A stretch of 64,000 nucleotides of DNA from Micropterix aruncella (taxonomy: Eukaryota; Arthropoda; Insecta; Lepidoptera; Micropterigidae), in contig OX155952.1 in NCBI GenBank assembly GCA_944548615.1, forward strand, positions 41,673,255-41,737,254, given 5' to 3'. The notes beneath the pieces were generated by a model, which did not search any database, was not told where the DNA came from, and saw nothing but the letters and a program-made list of their open reading frames with translations. The position numbers and the translations under genes were made by a program. Position 1 is the first letter of the stretch. The number at the start of each line of letters is the position of its first letter. Positions 22,432 to 33,624 of the stretch are shown piece by piece.

Positions 22432-22528
22432 AAAAATTAATGCTTATATTTTTCAAACAACTCGGATATGGTCGTAACTAATCTAAAATTCCTCAGATAT
22501 GGTCGTTCCCAGGTATCATGTCGCCTTA

Positions 22529-23214
22529 AGCGTTAGAAAACCTCGTTGCTGTACCATTTTAAAAAATGACATAAGTGTAGATGGTGTTTTAGTGTGGATC
22601 GAGATCGCACCGCGATTGAGCCAAATCTCGCAGCTTTCCACAAGTTTGAGAATGAACGGCAAGCAGGTCACTCCCGTCGCGCACACGGATGGATCGCGTG
22701 TAGTGTGCAGTGTGTGGGTGGGCACGCACACACGCGGCCACGATGAATGATGCGGTGTCCAAGCGACCGCCACAATGCGACCTGATTGTGAATAATTGTA
22801 CCCCCTCTCAATTTTACTTTTTTCACCTACAATCCAATGGCGGCTCTGATTGAAACATAAACAATCATTACTCATTCTTCGGCGGAGTCTTTCGATGCTG
22901 TTTCACTGCATCGCAGAACAGTGAGATCGGGAATGTATTCCAATAAATGGGGGGTACTGAACAACGCTGGGTGACATTCAACTCGTCAGGTATTTTTTTT
23001 TTTTTTTTTAAATTTAATAACCATTTTTTAAAATACAGCTTTGTATAAAATTCAGCCAAGCCTAAGGCTTACCTGCTGGAGATTATGATAGGGTGACTTT
23101 TAGTGCAACTTTAGTGGCCATTTTGACCATTTAATAATATATCTGCTGCATTATCTGCTATATTGATAAGGATTAGTCGGCACAGAAAGCCACCCCCTTG
23201 ATAATATTTATACA
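22529..23214. other. Intronic sequence; CpG-richer patch 22600-22760
   Basis: No gene recognised. It contains a poly-T run at 22993-23010. Confidence 0.4.
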
Positions 23215-23804
23215 AAAAATACGCGTGGCACTCGGGGACTGCCGCGGTAAAGCTATTGCATAGCATTTTTTAACAACTTATGCAATTATAATTAATTATT
23301 TATTTTATTTATTCAGTATCAAGATTTTTTTCCCTGATATCAGATAACTGCGCTCTATCGAAAAATGTTGAAATTATTCCGAATCGATTCGGAATAATTT
23401 AAACGTCTTCCGATAGAAAGCACGAATTTTATTCGAGAAAGCAAAAAAACGGATATTATTCTTTGACTATTCGAAAAAATTCGTAGATAAAAAGATAGAT
23501 AATTAAATTATCTTTAAAATGGTGCATAATAATACGCCAGATAGTATTTGCGTAGTAGTCGTTTTTGTGTTCGGTTAGACCTAATTTCACAAATTAAATA
23601 CACTATGTAATATAAACAAAATCTAAAATATTCAAAGCTAAGAATATTAGGAAAATGTCCTTGTTTAACATATATTTTTTTCGAATAGTAAGCAGTACTC
23701 GTTTAGACGTAATTATCAGTTTAAAATAATTAATTTTCGTTAAGAAATTTCTTCATTCGGTCGCCGCGCTGGCCTAGGCCCGCGATAAAAGCTATGCAAT
23801 AGCT
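23215..23804 (+). mobile_element. TIR/MITE family, copy with hairpin tip removed
   Basis: It starts ATACGCGTGGCACTCGGGGA and ends CGATAAAAGCTATGCAATAG without the 3' terminal repeat. The hairpin at 23350-23417 reads CCGAATCGATTCGG at its centre. The ~22-bp tip found in the other copies (ATTTGC ... GCAAAT) is absent. Confidence 0.75.
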
Positions 23805-24494
23805 TAAAAATTAACGTACTTAATGCTAATAAAATAAAAACATCAATATTATTCGTATCATTTACACTTGTGTTTCACTTTCACTTATTTTAAAGCTAAC
23901 TATTTTAAATCACGATCAAAGTCGTACTACAATTTGGCAACTAGAATTTTACTACGAAACGCAACGTGTAGCTGGCACTCATAAAAAAAAATAATCAACT
24001 ATTATTTTCTTAAATATGGTGACTTTCGTGGTACAACACTATGGCGGCGCACTGTAGATGCGCTCTAAACACGACTTTACGATATAAAATAGTAATATGT
24101 AATATTTAATACACACGATTTTTTAAATCATAGCTCTTAATATCTTAATATTATTTACATGATGATGTCAATTTTTAATTTGGCATAGGTACAAGTTTCA
24201 ATACGTAATGACTACGCACTTTACTGTTCAGATAGACTAATAGATCACATTGTACATATCTCTACGTATTATCATTGATTACAATAGTATTGTTTTTGTG
24301 ATGTAGTTAGCTTAGCGATAGATGGCATTAATAATTGAATGTTATTATTGCTATTGTTAGTAAAAAAAAAATATTTTTACAATCAATCAGTCCTTTGTAA
24401 AACAACATGCATTATCAGCGTTATAGATGACCAAATAAATTGCTATTAGTTTGGATGTCAATGCTATCAACGCCACCCACATAGTGGCACAGTG
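23805..24494. other. AT-rich intronic sequence
   Basis: Nothing recognised. Confidence 0.4.
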
Positions 24495-24760
24495 GCCCGG
24501 TGGCATAGTGGTTAGGTCGCCTAATCTTACATTGTAAGGTCCCGGGTTCGATTCCCGGCTGGGTCACCATTGTCCGTTGGGATCAAATTAACGGAATTGC
24601 ATTTTCAATTATGTCGATCGAATGCAATAACAAGACACACACTTACACACATGTTACACGCACACATACATATAACACGTAATGTAGGGTTGGTTGTAAG
24701 AGATTGTCGTATGACAATCCCGCCCATTGTGATATTTCACAATAAAGAATATAAACAAAC
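24495..24760 (+). mobile_element. tRNA-derived SINE, full-length
   Basis: The head GGCCCGGTGGCATAGTGGTT contains an RNA polymerase III A box (TGGCATAGTGG, 24501-24511). The B box GGTTCGATTCC is at 24545-24555. The body has a Cys-free, non-coding tail with an (CACA)-rich part and ends AATAAAGAATATAAACAAAC. Sister copies lie at 18264-18540, 10298-12294 (split) and 46350-46427 (3' piece). Confidence 0.9.
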
Positions 24761-25439
24761 ATTTTGGCCTTGTCAGAAGGGTTGCCAAATCGTTCTACGT
24801 GGTGCAATCTAATACCATATATAATCAATGAAAATATTTTTTTCGAGCGAGGATAATAAAAGGATAATAAATGTCAAAAGTCCTCATTCTTTGTGAATTA
24901 TTTTCGATTTTTGGGGTTTCCGTTTCCTCTTTCGACTTGCCGGAAATTAAAGGATGAGACATCTATAACATGTTCTCGTTGATGTAACATAATATTATGT
25001 TACTTTCATGATATAATATAAGAATCACTATTAAAATATTATGCTAATGCTGATGTGACGTCTAGTATAAAAAATATGTACAATAATACTGACCTCACGT
25101 CTGTGAGAAAGCTGTTGTACAGGACGCACCGTTGCCACTGCAATGGCACAAAGCATACAGACATTACACACGAACTAACATCGAAAGATATTTATTTATT
25201 TATTTCAAATTTTATTCAGGAACTTTACAGACAAATCCAAATCGCTCTTGTAAATCTTGTATTCTAATATATCGTTTAAAAAATCTTTGAATACGCTCAA
25301 TCTTTTCAATAAATTTGATTTAATTATACTCGTACGATGACCGAGTTATATTGAAATCAACATAACGATACAAATAAATCGAGCGTTTTCGATTGGCGGT
25401 ATCTCCCAAATACCAACGTCAGCAGTTAACGGATGAAGT
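24761..25439. other. AT-rich intronic sequence
   Basis: Nothing recognised. Confidence 0.4.
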
Positions 25440-25558
25440 CTTTAATTTCACCCCGATCTCTAACAAGATTCGAACCTAGGACCCCCGGCATGAAAGTACG
25501 ACCGCTGAGTTAGTCGCGTTTTACACGACTGCCCAAAAGGAGTGTTATGTGTTTAGGA
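25440..25558 (-). mobile_element. Second tRNA-related SINE relic
   Basis: The minus strand shows CTAACTCAGCGGTCGTAC (A-box-like) and GGTTCGAATCTT (B box) 30-40 bases apart. This is a decayed tRNA-like head distinct from the main SINE family. Confidence 0.45.
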
Positions 25559-27153
25559 TTCATCTATGTATGTTTTCCGTTTCTTTATTCCACCATAACT
25601 TCTAAACTCTTCAACCGATTTATAAGTATGTCGTATTGTTAGAGTTGTTTTTTCCTCCCGCGTGTCATAAAGTACGAGCCGCGACCCCTTGCTCTCATAT
25701 AAGAAGAAAGCAGGGTGTTTAGTATAAATCGCCGTTTTTCGCGGTGCGTGTTGACATTCATCATTTGACGGTTTAGTTATTTTTTTGTTCTTCCTCTTCG
25801 CGGCCATCAGGAATAGATCCGGTAGGCCTAGTAACGAAGAGAAATATTAGAAATATTAATTTAGCAACATAAATTATTCAAAATGTTTAATTATTACACT
25901 CCACAAAATATTACTCATTTCTAAATAACCGTTTTTGGTTCTTACGAATTTATTCCAATCCAACGTTTTGGAAAATTATAAAACTATACAATTGTACTTG
26001 AAAAAAAACCGGTATGTAATAATGATGAAACCCTGATTTTTTATTCCATTATAACTTCTAAACGCTTGAACCGATTTACAAGTGGGTAATATTGTTAGAA
26101 TCGCTATGTCATCCCGAGTGTCATAGGTTTTACCTAAACTGTCCAGATGCCAAAAAATACTTGTCTAAATTGCCCAAATGTCAATAAATTAACATAAATA
26201 AATCGTGTTTAGTGTCAAATGAAAGGTCTGATTAAGTACATTCCGGAAATATACATCTACCTATATGGATAAATACATAAACCACAAATATTTCATAAAA
26301 AAAACGTAATAAAAATAATTGTAAATACAATAGTTCACTTTCTGTAACGACAGTCGTGTTTTTTTTTTATTATTTTGAATATATTTACTTGAATTCGTTT
26401 GATCTTGCGGGCTTGTATGTGTCGTTCGCTTAAATGACGCGTGGTCACCGTATGCGAGTGTGCCACCCGCACGCGCTGCCGCCGCCCCGCGCGCCCGCCC
26501 GCCCTACCCTCCCCTGCCTACGTCTGCGGCGGGACTCCACACGACGCGCGATGTACGATTGTTTTGTTTGAGAGCTTTTTTCGGTCATGGAGACGTCACG
26601 GACCGGATGCTTCGCCACCGGAACATCGCTCTTCCTTACCTCACCTCACCTCCGCTCTTCTACCTTTGCAGTTTGCACACACCACATAATTAGCTGCGGT
26701 TAAGGAAAATATACAACGCTACAAAAAAATGCAAATACCAATGGCCGATGACATGTTTTCAACAATAGTTTCAAAGAATTAAGTCTCCGATAAGCACATG
26801 GGCCCAAACTGGCCTATAGTAAGGCATGGGAAAAGGAAAATGGGGGAATGCGTGAAGTGTTGATATTACATATACTTATATATGGAGATAGCCGAAAGAT
26901 GGATCTACAAGATCCATATAAAAGGATAATAGAAAATCCATATTACAGCCCTTCGAGTGAGGTGATCTGTTTTCGGCCTTTGCTATAATTTTCAATCCGA
27001 TTTAGGGCAGTACCAATGGCATATACCAATGTAAACCAATGTAAAAATTGTATACCAATGTAACCTGAATAATATAAAATATCATGAGAAGCGGTATCAA
27101 ACGCCCAAGAATATATATGTGCATTTGTCTCCTGATAATATAGCTATACATTG
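25559..27153. other. Intronic sequence with a dispersed 45-bp repeat and a CpG-rich patch
   Basis: A 45-bp motif (ACTTCTAAACKCTTSAACCG with flanks) occurs at 25583-25628 and again at 26041-26085, probably parts of one old repeat family. 26430-26690 is very GC- and CpG-rich with overlapping open frames but no recognisable protein. It may be regulatory. Confidence 0.4.
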
Positions 27154-28060
27154 CAGGCGCGGATCTAAGTCTTGTTTTGTGGGGGGGGGGGGGGGGGGGG
27201 GGGACAGTGGGGGTGGGTTTCTTTCTATAGATAGTTAAAATAAATTATAGTGTGAATTTAGGGCTTCCAATATGCTGAATATTGGATGCCCTAAATTCAT
27301 ACATATTTAATTAGTTAACTAAGGATTATAAAAAGGGAAAAGAAATAATGAATACACTCGTACGTTTTTATTTTACTTCTAAATGAACAATGAACAAATG
27401 ATACATAATAGTGCATAACATAGAATTAAATTACAAATTACAGTTTCCGGTGTCTTTTCTTTGCAAATCTTTCAATTATCTTCTCTTTATCTACTGGAAT
27501 ATCAAAATGAATATGCAGGAGTGCCAACCCTGTTAACCTATCCTCTACCATCGTCGATCGTAGCCAGGTTTTTAGTCGCCTCAGAGTTGAAAAACTTCTT
27601 TCGGCAGTCGCCGCACTTACGAGGAAGGAGGCCATGATAAGGATGAGGCGATGTATGCCAGGGTAGATGAATTCGTTGGCCAGATCTAGAACATCTAGAA
27701 TATTTTTTGGTTCCAAATAAGCGGGTTTATTTCTCTTTTCCCTTCTAAAACTTTCTTTCCAGATCTTGTATTCTCCCAGAACTCCTGCCGCATGAACTCC
27801 TAGGAGACTCTTATGCTCTCTAACAAGATCTGCTTTTACATTTGAGTGATCACTGATACATTGGTAATTTGTTTTGGTGGATACATTGGTGATACGTTTT
27901 GGTGATTTCTTGAATTAGTTCAGCAATGGCATCAGCTGCCCCCAATTTTTCACGAAAACCAAACTGATTGCTTGTTAAAATATTATTTTGCATAAAATGG
28001 TCCATTAGCCTCTTTTGCGATTTTTTCTACATATTTAGAAAGATTGTTCAATAAAGATAT
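27154..28060 (-). mobile_element. hAT-like (ZMYM-type) transposase relic
   Basis: The minus strand 27716-27438 encodes MASFLVSAATAERSFSTLRR, LKTWLRSTMVEDRLTGLALL and a basic end. This is the hAT C-terminal dimerisation domain as found in ZMYM1-like proteins. Upstream frames (27840-27740) continue the similarity. The low-coordinate end CAGGCGCGGATC at 27154 looks like a hAT terminus; the other end was not found. A G23 tract (27181-27203) and a 20-bp-arm hairpin (27254-27298) lie in the 3' part. Confidence 0.65.
27181..27203. repeat. Poly-G tract (23 G)
   Basis: Uninterrupted G run; likely length-polymorphic and a sequencing/assembly risk. Confidence 0.95.
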
Positions 28061-29582
28061 CGGATGTTAACAATTGACATCCGTTTAAATCGCCTGATTT
28101 AATAATAAAAGATTAACTTTCACTACATACGTTCGAAACATACCACTCACAAAAATATAGTTTATGATTTGCGTTATTGATTCAACTAAAAAGTCTTTGG
28201 CCGATTTGTAAACTAACCATCTGAGCCTGGCGCTGATTGTGTATTCAGAGAGCCTATAACGGTGGATACTTCGTCGGGTGTGGCTTTGTGCAATGTCGGA
28301 AATTTATTTGTATGGGTTCGAAGGTTATTCAGTTAAAATATTTGGTTTAAGCTAGCACTTTTCCTACATTAGGAAAGTTACTATTGTTGTATGTTTCGAA
28401 AGTTGCTATTTGCTATGTCTTCTTTATTTTCTACCTACGCTAAGCCGTTCACACTTTTTAATTTCCGTATGTCTATATATCTATGCTTTTAAGAATTTAA
28501 TAATTAAAGGTCTTGGTTTGTTGTTCGAAGGTTTAAAAAGAGAACTCTTGACTGATACGAAGTCCTCATCAAGTCACCTTTGCGCTAGTGGTGGAAGCGA
28601 TGCTCTTCAGATCCTCTTCTGGATGTGCAAGTGAAAATCCGATTTAGAATCCTGTCATTTGGCATTGGGTCAGCAAAGCGATTGAAGCGTCGATGCGTTT
28701 TTGCAGCTGCCATTCGTTTAGGTTCTTTACTTTGCCCATTTTACTCAAATGACCCAAAATTGTTTAGTGACTTACATCGAAAGCTGCTACTAGCTCAGCC
28801 GTAATTTGCAACAAATCTCCTTTACTATCTCCCTGAATTCATCATCAACGGATATACTCTCCTGTCATCCACGGGGTTCATTCTCGAATATATCGCGAAT
28901 TTTCAACTTTACCATGATTTTGAGTAATTTTGATTTTAATATAGAATTCCAATTTAAACCAAAGTTATCCAAGTTCAAATGGCAAATGTGGAAATAACGG
29001 TAATCACCGGTAAGGACCCAATAATAACTACTTATGTGTTGATACAGGCTAAAAACTAAAAGCGACTGCTCTTTAGGTCACTCAGTCCGGAAAAATTTAA
29101 AACAGATTTGATTCTGATCTCTGACACTATTATAAAACAAACGACTATTTGTTTGTCTCTAAATTAGACTCGCTATCATTAAGAGTGGCGGTTGTAAAGC
29201 TGAAACGATACGTAAATTGATAATTAGCGCGTATTTTTATTAAATTTTTATAGGCTGATTATTTTTTACGCCGTCGCGTTTTTTGGCAGACCGGTTTTAT
29301 TATGATTTCGTACAAAAATAATTACGGGAGTAGAGTCGAGCGATAGCGTAATCTTTGCGCGTAATTTTATAAAATTCGTCAGTGAATTTATTTTTGAGAC
29401 CTCCCAGCGAGTGACGCATCGATCATTGTCTATTCGGAATAATGCAAATTGGTTGTTTTTGTTCGAAGCCAGCGCGGCGCCGAGTCAAAGCCGGTCGTTG
29501 TGGCGGTAGGTCAGTGCGCCCGCGGAGGCGATAAGACCACACGCAGACAATTATTAATTTACTTCGATTTTCTAACGATATC
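28061..29582. other. Intronic sequence, nothing recognised
   Basis: AT-rich, no domain or complete repeat. A GC-richer patch lies at 29470-29540. Confidence 0.4.
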
Positions 29583-30062
29583 ATGCATTCCCAAGGACTA
29601 GGCGGCCTTCGAAAACGACATAAAATTGAGTCGTCTTGCAAATCTTCCGTGCGCGGCCTTAATACCCGACGTTTAACATATATACGTTCCTCCTCCTCCT
29701 CCTCACGTTTAAAAGATACTTTCTATATTCCCTCTTTTCATTCAAACCACGCAAAAAATACCTTCTTCAGACGCTCTTGCATGTGTTATAATGAAGTTTT
29801 GAACGACATAGATATATTCTCAGTGTCCTTAATTACTTTTAGGAAACAATTGAGTGATTTGTTGTTGCATTAGTTTTAGTTTACAGCCAATAATTTAGGT
29901 ACTCGTACTAAATGAAAACAGTTCGATCCGACTAGACATTTACATTGTTGTGGCTACATTTACAAGTTTTGTTAAAATTAATGGTAATGTAGGTCTATTT
30001 GTTTAAGTGTATTTGTAAAAACATTTGTTTATGGCTGTTTTTTACCTAAATAAAAAAAAAAT
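29583..30062 (+). mobile_element. LINE 3' end relic with poly(A)
   Basis: The + frame ends LKDTFYIPSFHSNHAKNTFF, then ITFRKQLSDLLLH and a stop, a CR1/Jockey-group ORF2 C-terminus. A 3' UTR follows with an AAATAAAAAAAAAA tail at 30049-30062. It is 5'-truncated and sits just upstream of ptc exon 2. Confidence 0.6.
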
Positions 30063-30283
30063 ATATATACATATATACATACTTGTGGATTCCGCACGAT
30101 CATATCGATATCGATCGATTTAAATATTCAATTCGTAACAATGAGGAAAAATAGCACGGTCCGGCGATCGTGAACCCTATCGCTGCTCCGTTTCGCGTCC
30201 GTTCTAGAATCGAGCGAGTATCGAGGCGATTGACGTTTTTCCAATTTGTCTTTATTTATGGGAGTTTTCCGTTCGGTTCGCAG

Positions 30284-31101
30284 AGGGAGGCAGGCTGTCG
30301 AGCGAGCTGCGGTACGCGGAGCTGGCGCTCGGCGAGCCGCCGTCGTCGACGCACCAGATGCTGGCGCAGACGGTGTCCGGCCCGCTGGACGCCGACGCGC
30401 TGCTGGCGCACCTGCGCGTGCTGCGCGCGGCGGCCGACGTGCGCGTGCACCGCTTCGACGCCACGTGGCGCCTGCACGACCTGTGCTACGGCCCCGCCGT
30501 GCCCGACTTCGACGCGCACTACGCCGCGCGCATCTTCGAGGGGCTGCTGCCGTGCGCGATCGTCACGCCGCTCGACTGCTTCTGGGAGGGCAGCAAGCTG
30601 CTCGGGCCCGAGTTCCCCGTGCGCATCCCGGGCCGCGACGAGCCGCTGCGCTGGGCGACGCTGCACCCCGCGCAGCTCGTGCGCGAGATGCGCCGCGGCC
30701 ACTACGACTTCCCCTTCGGCGCGCTCGAGAGCTTCCTGCGGCGCGCGGGCGTCACCTCGGGCTACCTCGACAAGCCGTGCCTCGACCGCGAGGACGGCGA
30801 GTGCCCGTCGCGCAACGAGACGGGCCCGCGCCGGCCCGACGTGGCGGCCGCGCTGGCCGGCGGCTGCTACGGCTTCGCGGCCGAGCACATGCACTGGCCC
30901 GAGCCGCTGGTGGTGGGCGGCGCGCGGCGCGACCGCAGCGGCGCGCTGCGGGGCGCCGCCGCGCTCATGTCCGTGGTGCAGCTCATGGCCGAGCGCGAGC
31001 TGTTCGAGTTCTGGCAGGACACCTACAAGGTGCACCACGTCAGCTGGACGCAGGACAAGGCCGCCGCCGTCCTGCACGACTGGCAAAAGCTCTTCGCCGA
31101 G
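30284..31101 (+). CDS. ptc: ptc exon 2: first ectodomain
   Basis: Acceptor TTCGCAG precedes 30284 and donor GAG|GTCAGT follows 31101; entry phase 1, exit phase 0, 272 full codons. It encodes most of the first extracellular loop, which binds Hedgehog and frames the sterol conduit. Conserved blocks include THQMLAQT, ALLAHLRVL, TPLDCFWEGSKLLGPE, GYLDKPCL, GGCYGFAAEHMHWPE and YKVHHVSWTQDKAAAVL, each close to Drosophila Ptc, with Cys positions kept. One N-glycosylation sequon (NET) is near codon 185. The exon is extraordinarily GC-rich, with nearly every third base G or C, in an AT-rich neighbourhood. Antisense and shifted frames here are long only because of this composition. Confidence 0.95.
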
Positions 31102-32944
31102 GTCAGTATTCGCCCCCGCTCCCGTCCCGAGGGACGTACCCTTTCCGCGACGAATGCCTCTTTCGCATCCCCGTGACGACGGACCCTATCGTTCGCTCGT
31201 TCGAAACCGGGGTCGACCGAGAGGCAAGGGGAAAACGGCGAAGATAAAAGGCGAGCAGTTTCATAATCAGGGCACTCGGAATCATTAGAACCAGAACTTT
31301 AAAATCAAGATGATATTCTAGCTAGACTATGTAAATACGTTCTTCGATAGGGCCCGAAGTCTACCTCGATGCGGACTCCCATGTGGACTCAATCGCCATA
31401 TTATTTCAGCGTTTCTCCATTATTATTCCCCAACGCGAGGTCAGCTGAGATTACTCAGTTTATCTGGATTTGTACCTCCTCTGTATAACTGTAATTGTCT
31501 GCCTTAATCTAAGAGCAATACTGCACTAAGAAGAGATTGAAGACAATATAAATAAAACTACATTTTGAAGAGGTTAAAAGGCCGTTAGGGACAAAGTAGA
31601 AAATAAGACAGGGACTTCACATACAGCCTCTGACGAAATGGAAAACCTTCAGTCTAGTGTTAAAACTAACTCAAATGGAGCAAGATCGAGGAAATGCGAA
31701 AGCAACACAACGATAATAGCTACGTAGAAACCTACTCTGATCGAACAGATAGGGAACTTTCCAAATTTGCTTCGGTGACTGCCTTTCCACCGAAAGATTC
31801 GCTCTAAGCGGAGTACCACAGGGCTCAGTTCTAGACACTATAACAATATTTAATCTACATTTTCAATTTCCGCCCTGAAATTTACTTTCCTACAGCTTGT
31901 ATGTTGACGATATGTAGATTTTTGCTCCTCAAACATGGTTAGATATGCATTGACCTATCCTGAATCTCCGAGTGGACGAACAAGTAGATCATCACCTTTA
32001 ATTAGGACAAAGTAACCTTGTCAAACTAGCACATAAACGGATAAATACAAAATATTACTTTAAAGTTTATAAAGTGAAGTATCGTTATAAATTTTCATGC
32101 CTGGTTGGTTTGGCAGCATCGAGAATCAAATGAAAGAAACGCTTGTTTTGCATTACAAAATAGCAGCAAATATCTTTTGTGAAACGGGCAAACTCCCTAA
32201 AATGCTACCACGGACACGGAGACAGTCGAGTTAGAGGGGCTAGAAACCCTAACAAACAAACAAACAAACTCATAACATTGAAGGAGAGCGGAAAGCGAGA
32301 GGATTAGATCGAGACCTACAAGATACTTTCAAGATGCTACAATTCTGCTGATATTGAACGAATGTATACATTCAATAAGTATGCGCATCTCGTACGGAAG
32401 GACTGAAAGCTAATAAAGGCATATTTTTCGATAGATCCACAGAAACATTTTTCGTCTAAAAGAGTAGTGGATTGGAATAAATCAAAAATTGTCATGTGGG
32501 CTAAAAAAGTACGTTTTTTTAAAAAAACAGACTGAACATTTTTATTAAGCGTGATGGGAATGATTGAAAACAAAATACTCAATTGGATAAGGCCACATCC
32601 GTTTATGCAGCATGGCTGTTTATAATTATTATTATATTATTAACCCCTCCTCTCGCGAAGTAAAAATTCAGTTATCACTTTTGCTCGTGACATTTTCGCG
32701 CGTAAAATCGACGTGAGTCGACGACCTTGATACAAACGACCATAACTTGTAAACCACTATACGGTTCATAAAAAAAATTACTGTAAAATGATCGCATTGA
32801 AATTTGACATATAAAAAATTATAACCTGGAAATTGAGGGAGTCGGCCGTTGGTCCCGCAAGGGATGTTAGGGAGTCACCGGGTAATAATAAAAGAATTAC
32901 AAAATGTGAAATCGATCACTCATTCTCCATTTTTCTCTTTATAG
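31102..32944 (+). other. ptc intron 2 with RT relic
   Basis: Around 31785-31835 the + strand encodes RFALSGVPQGSVL, a motif-B RT core. YVDDM follows after frame breaks near 31900. This is a decayed LINE fragment. The rest holds nothing I can name; the branch/acceptor region ends CTTTATAG before exon 3. Confidence 0.55.
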
Positions 32945-33097
32945 GAAGTGAAGAAAATCATGGCAGCCGATTCGTTAAATTCTACAGAGACAAAATCTCA
33001 TAAATTCTACACTTTCTCCACCGCTACTCTGAACGATATCCTGCACCGATTCTCATCGTTGAATCTCACTAATATTATCGTCGGATTCGGATTCATG
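32945..33097 (+). CDS. ptc: ptc exon 3: end of ectodomain 1 and start of TM2
   Basis: Fifty-one codons between TTTATAG and the donor ATG|GTATGC, phase 0 on both sides. It encodes EVKKIMAADSLNSTETKSHK, then FYTFSTATLNDILHRFSS and the start of a hydrophobic helix. The FSTATLNDIL block matches FSSAALDDIL of Drosophila Patched, just before TM2. It is less GC-rich than exon 2. Confidence 0.9.
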
Positions 33098-33177
33098 GTA
33101 TGCCTCGATTTAGTTTTATTAATATCGTCGTTCGCTTTGTGAGTTTCCGCTCATTCCGTTATTTGTTCCGATTGCAG

Positions 33178-33307
33178 ATGGTGTACGTGGTGGTCTGTTC
33201 GATGCGATGGTACGATCCGGTCATGTCGCAGGTCGGCGTGGGGATATCGGGGGTCGCTCTGCTGGTGGCTTCGGTCGCGGCCGGCCTCGGCTTCTGCGCC
33301 ATCTTAG
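33178..33307 (+). CDS. ptc: ptc exon 4: TM2-TM3, start of sterol-sensing domain
   Basis: Separated from exon 3 by an 80-bp intron (acceptor GATTGCAG, donor TTAG|GTGAGG). Forty-three codons plus one base (phase 1 exit). It encodes YVVVCSMRWYDPVMSQVGVG and GVALLVASVAAGLGFCAILG, closely following fly Patched (RWRDPVRGQSSVGVAGVLLM ... AAGLGLSALLG). These are TM2 and TM3 of the sterol-sensing domain. Confidence 0.92.
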
Positions 33308-33385
33308 GTGAGGAGAACCTCCCGCGCTCTCGTGGATGCTTTCTCGAACGATTGGTCGTTTTTCTATAGAGGGTTGTCCTTTCAG

Positions 33386-33624
33386 GAATTCCATTCAACG
33401 CGTCGAGCACGCAGGTGGTTCCGTTCGCGGCGCTGGGCCTGGGGGTCAACGACATGTTCACGGTGCTGGGCGTGCGGTGGCGGCGCAGCGCGGTGCGCTC
33501 GAGCGGCGGCGCGCTGCTGTGCCAGGCCGCGCCCGCCGTGCTGCGCTGCGCCCTCAGCAACGTCCTCTCCTTCTTCGCCGCCGCCCTCGTACCCGTTCCC
33601 GCGCTTCGAGTCTTTTGCTTGCAG
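33386..33624 (+). CDS. ptc: ptc exon 5: TM4-TM5 of the sterol-sensing domain, divergent
   Basis: Acceptor TCCTTTCAG, donor CAG|GTACTT. The split codon gives Gly, then IPFNASSTQVVPFAALGLGV as in other Patched proteins. The next residues are N-D-M-F (AAC at 33448-33450), where the fly has Asp-His-Ile-Phe and vertebrates have Asp-Asp-Val-Phe. The following ~35 residues (RWRRSAVRSSGGALLCQAAP) are Arg/Ala/Gly-rich and hardly resemble the fly TM4-TM5 linker, although the length is the same within one residue. Similarity resumes at SFFAAALVPVPALRVFCLQ. GC content is high. The reading frame and splice sites are intact, so it looks expressed but altered. Confidence 0.9.

Larger units (their letters stand above)
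20130..22528. mobile_element. Composite inverted-repeat element block
   Basis: TAAGGCGACATGAGACC at 20130 is mirrored by the reverse complement of TAAGGCGACATGATACC ending at 22528. These define an outer inverted repeat around a 2.4-kb block. The block contains a palindromic dimer (20629-21735) and a monomer (21742-22431) of a TIR element. Whether the outer ends belong to one transposon or two related insertions is not settled. Confidence 0.5.

Noticed and set aside
24495..24570. Functional tRNA gene
   Set aside because: The A and B boxes belong to a SINE head; the anticodon arm does not fold properly and the unit continues into the SINE body.
30256..31086. 276-codon minus-strand frame and two long shifted + frames over ptc exon 2
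   Set aside because: Ala/Arg/Val-rich shadows of the GC-saturated Patched exon; only the 30286 frame matches a protein family and joins neighbouring exons in phase.
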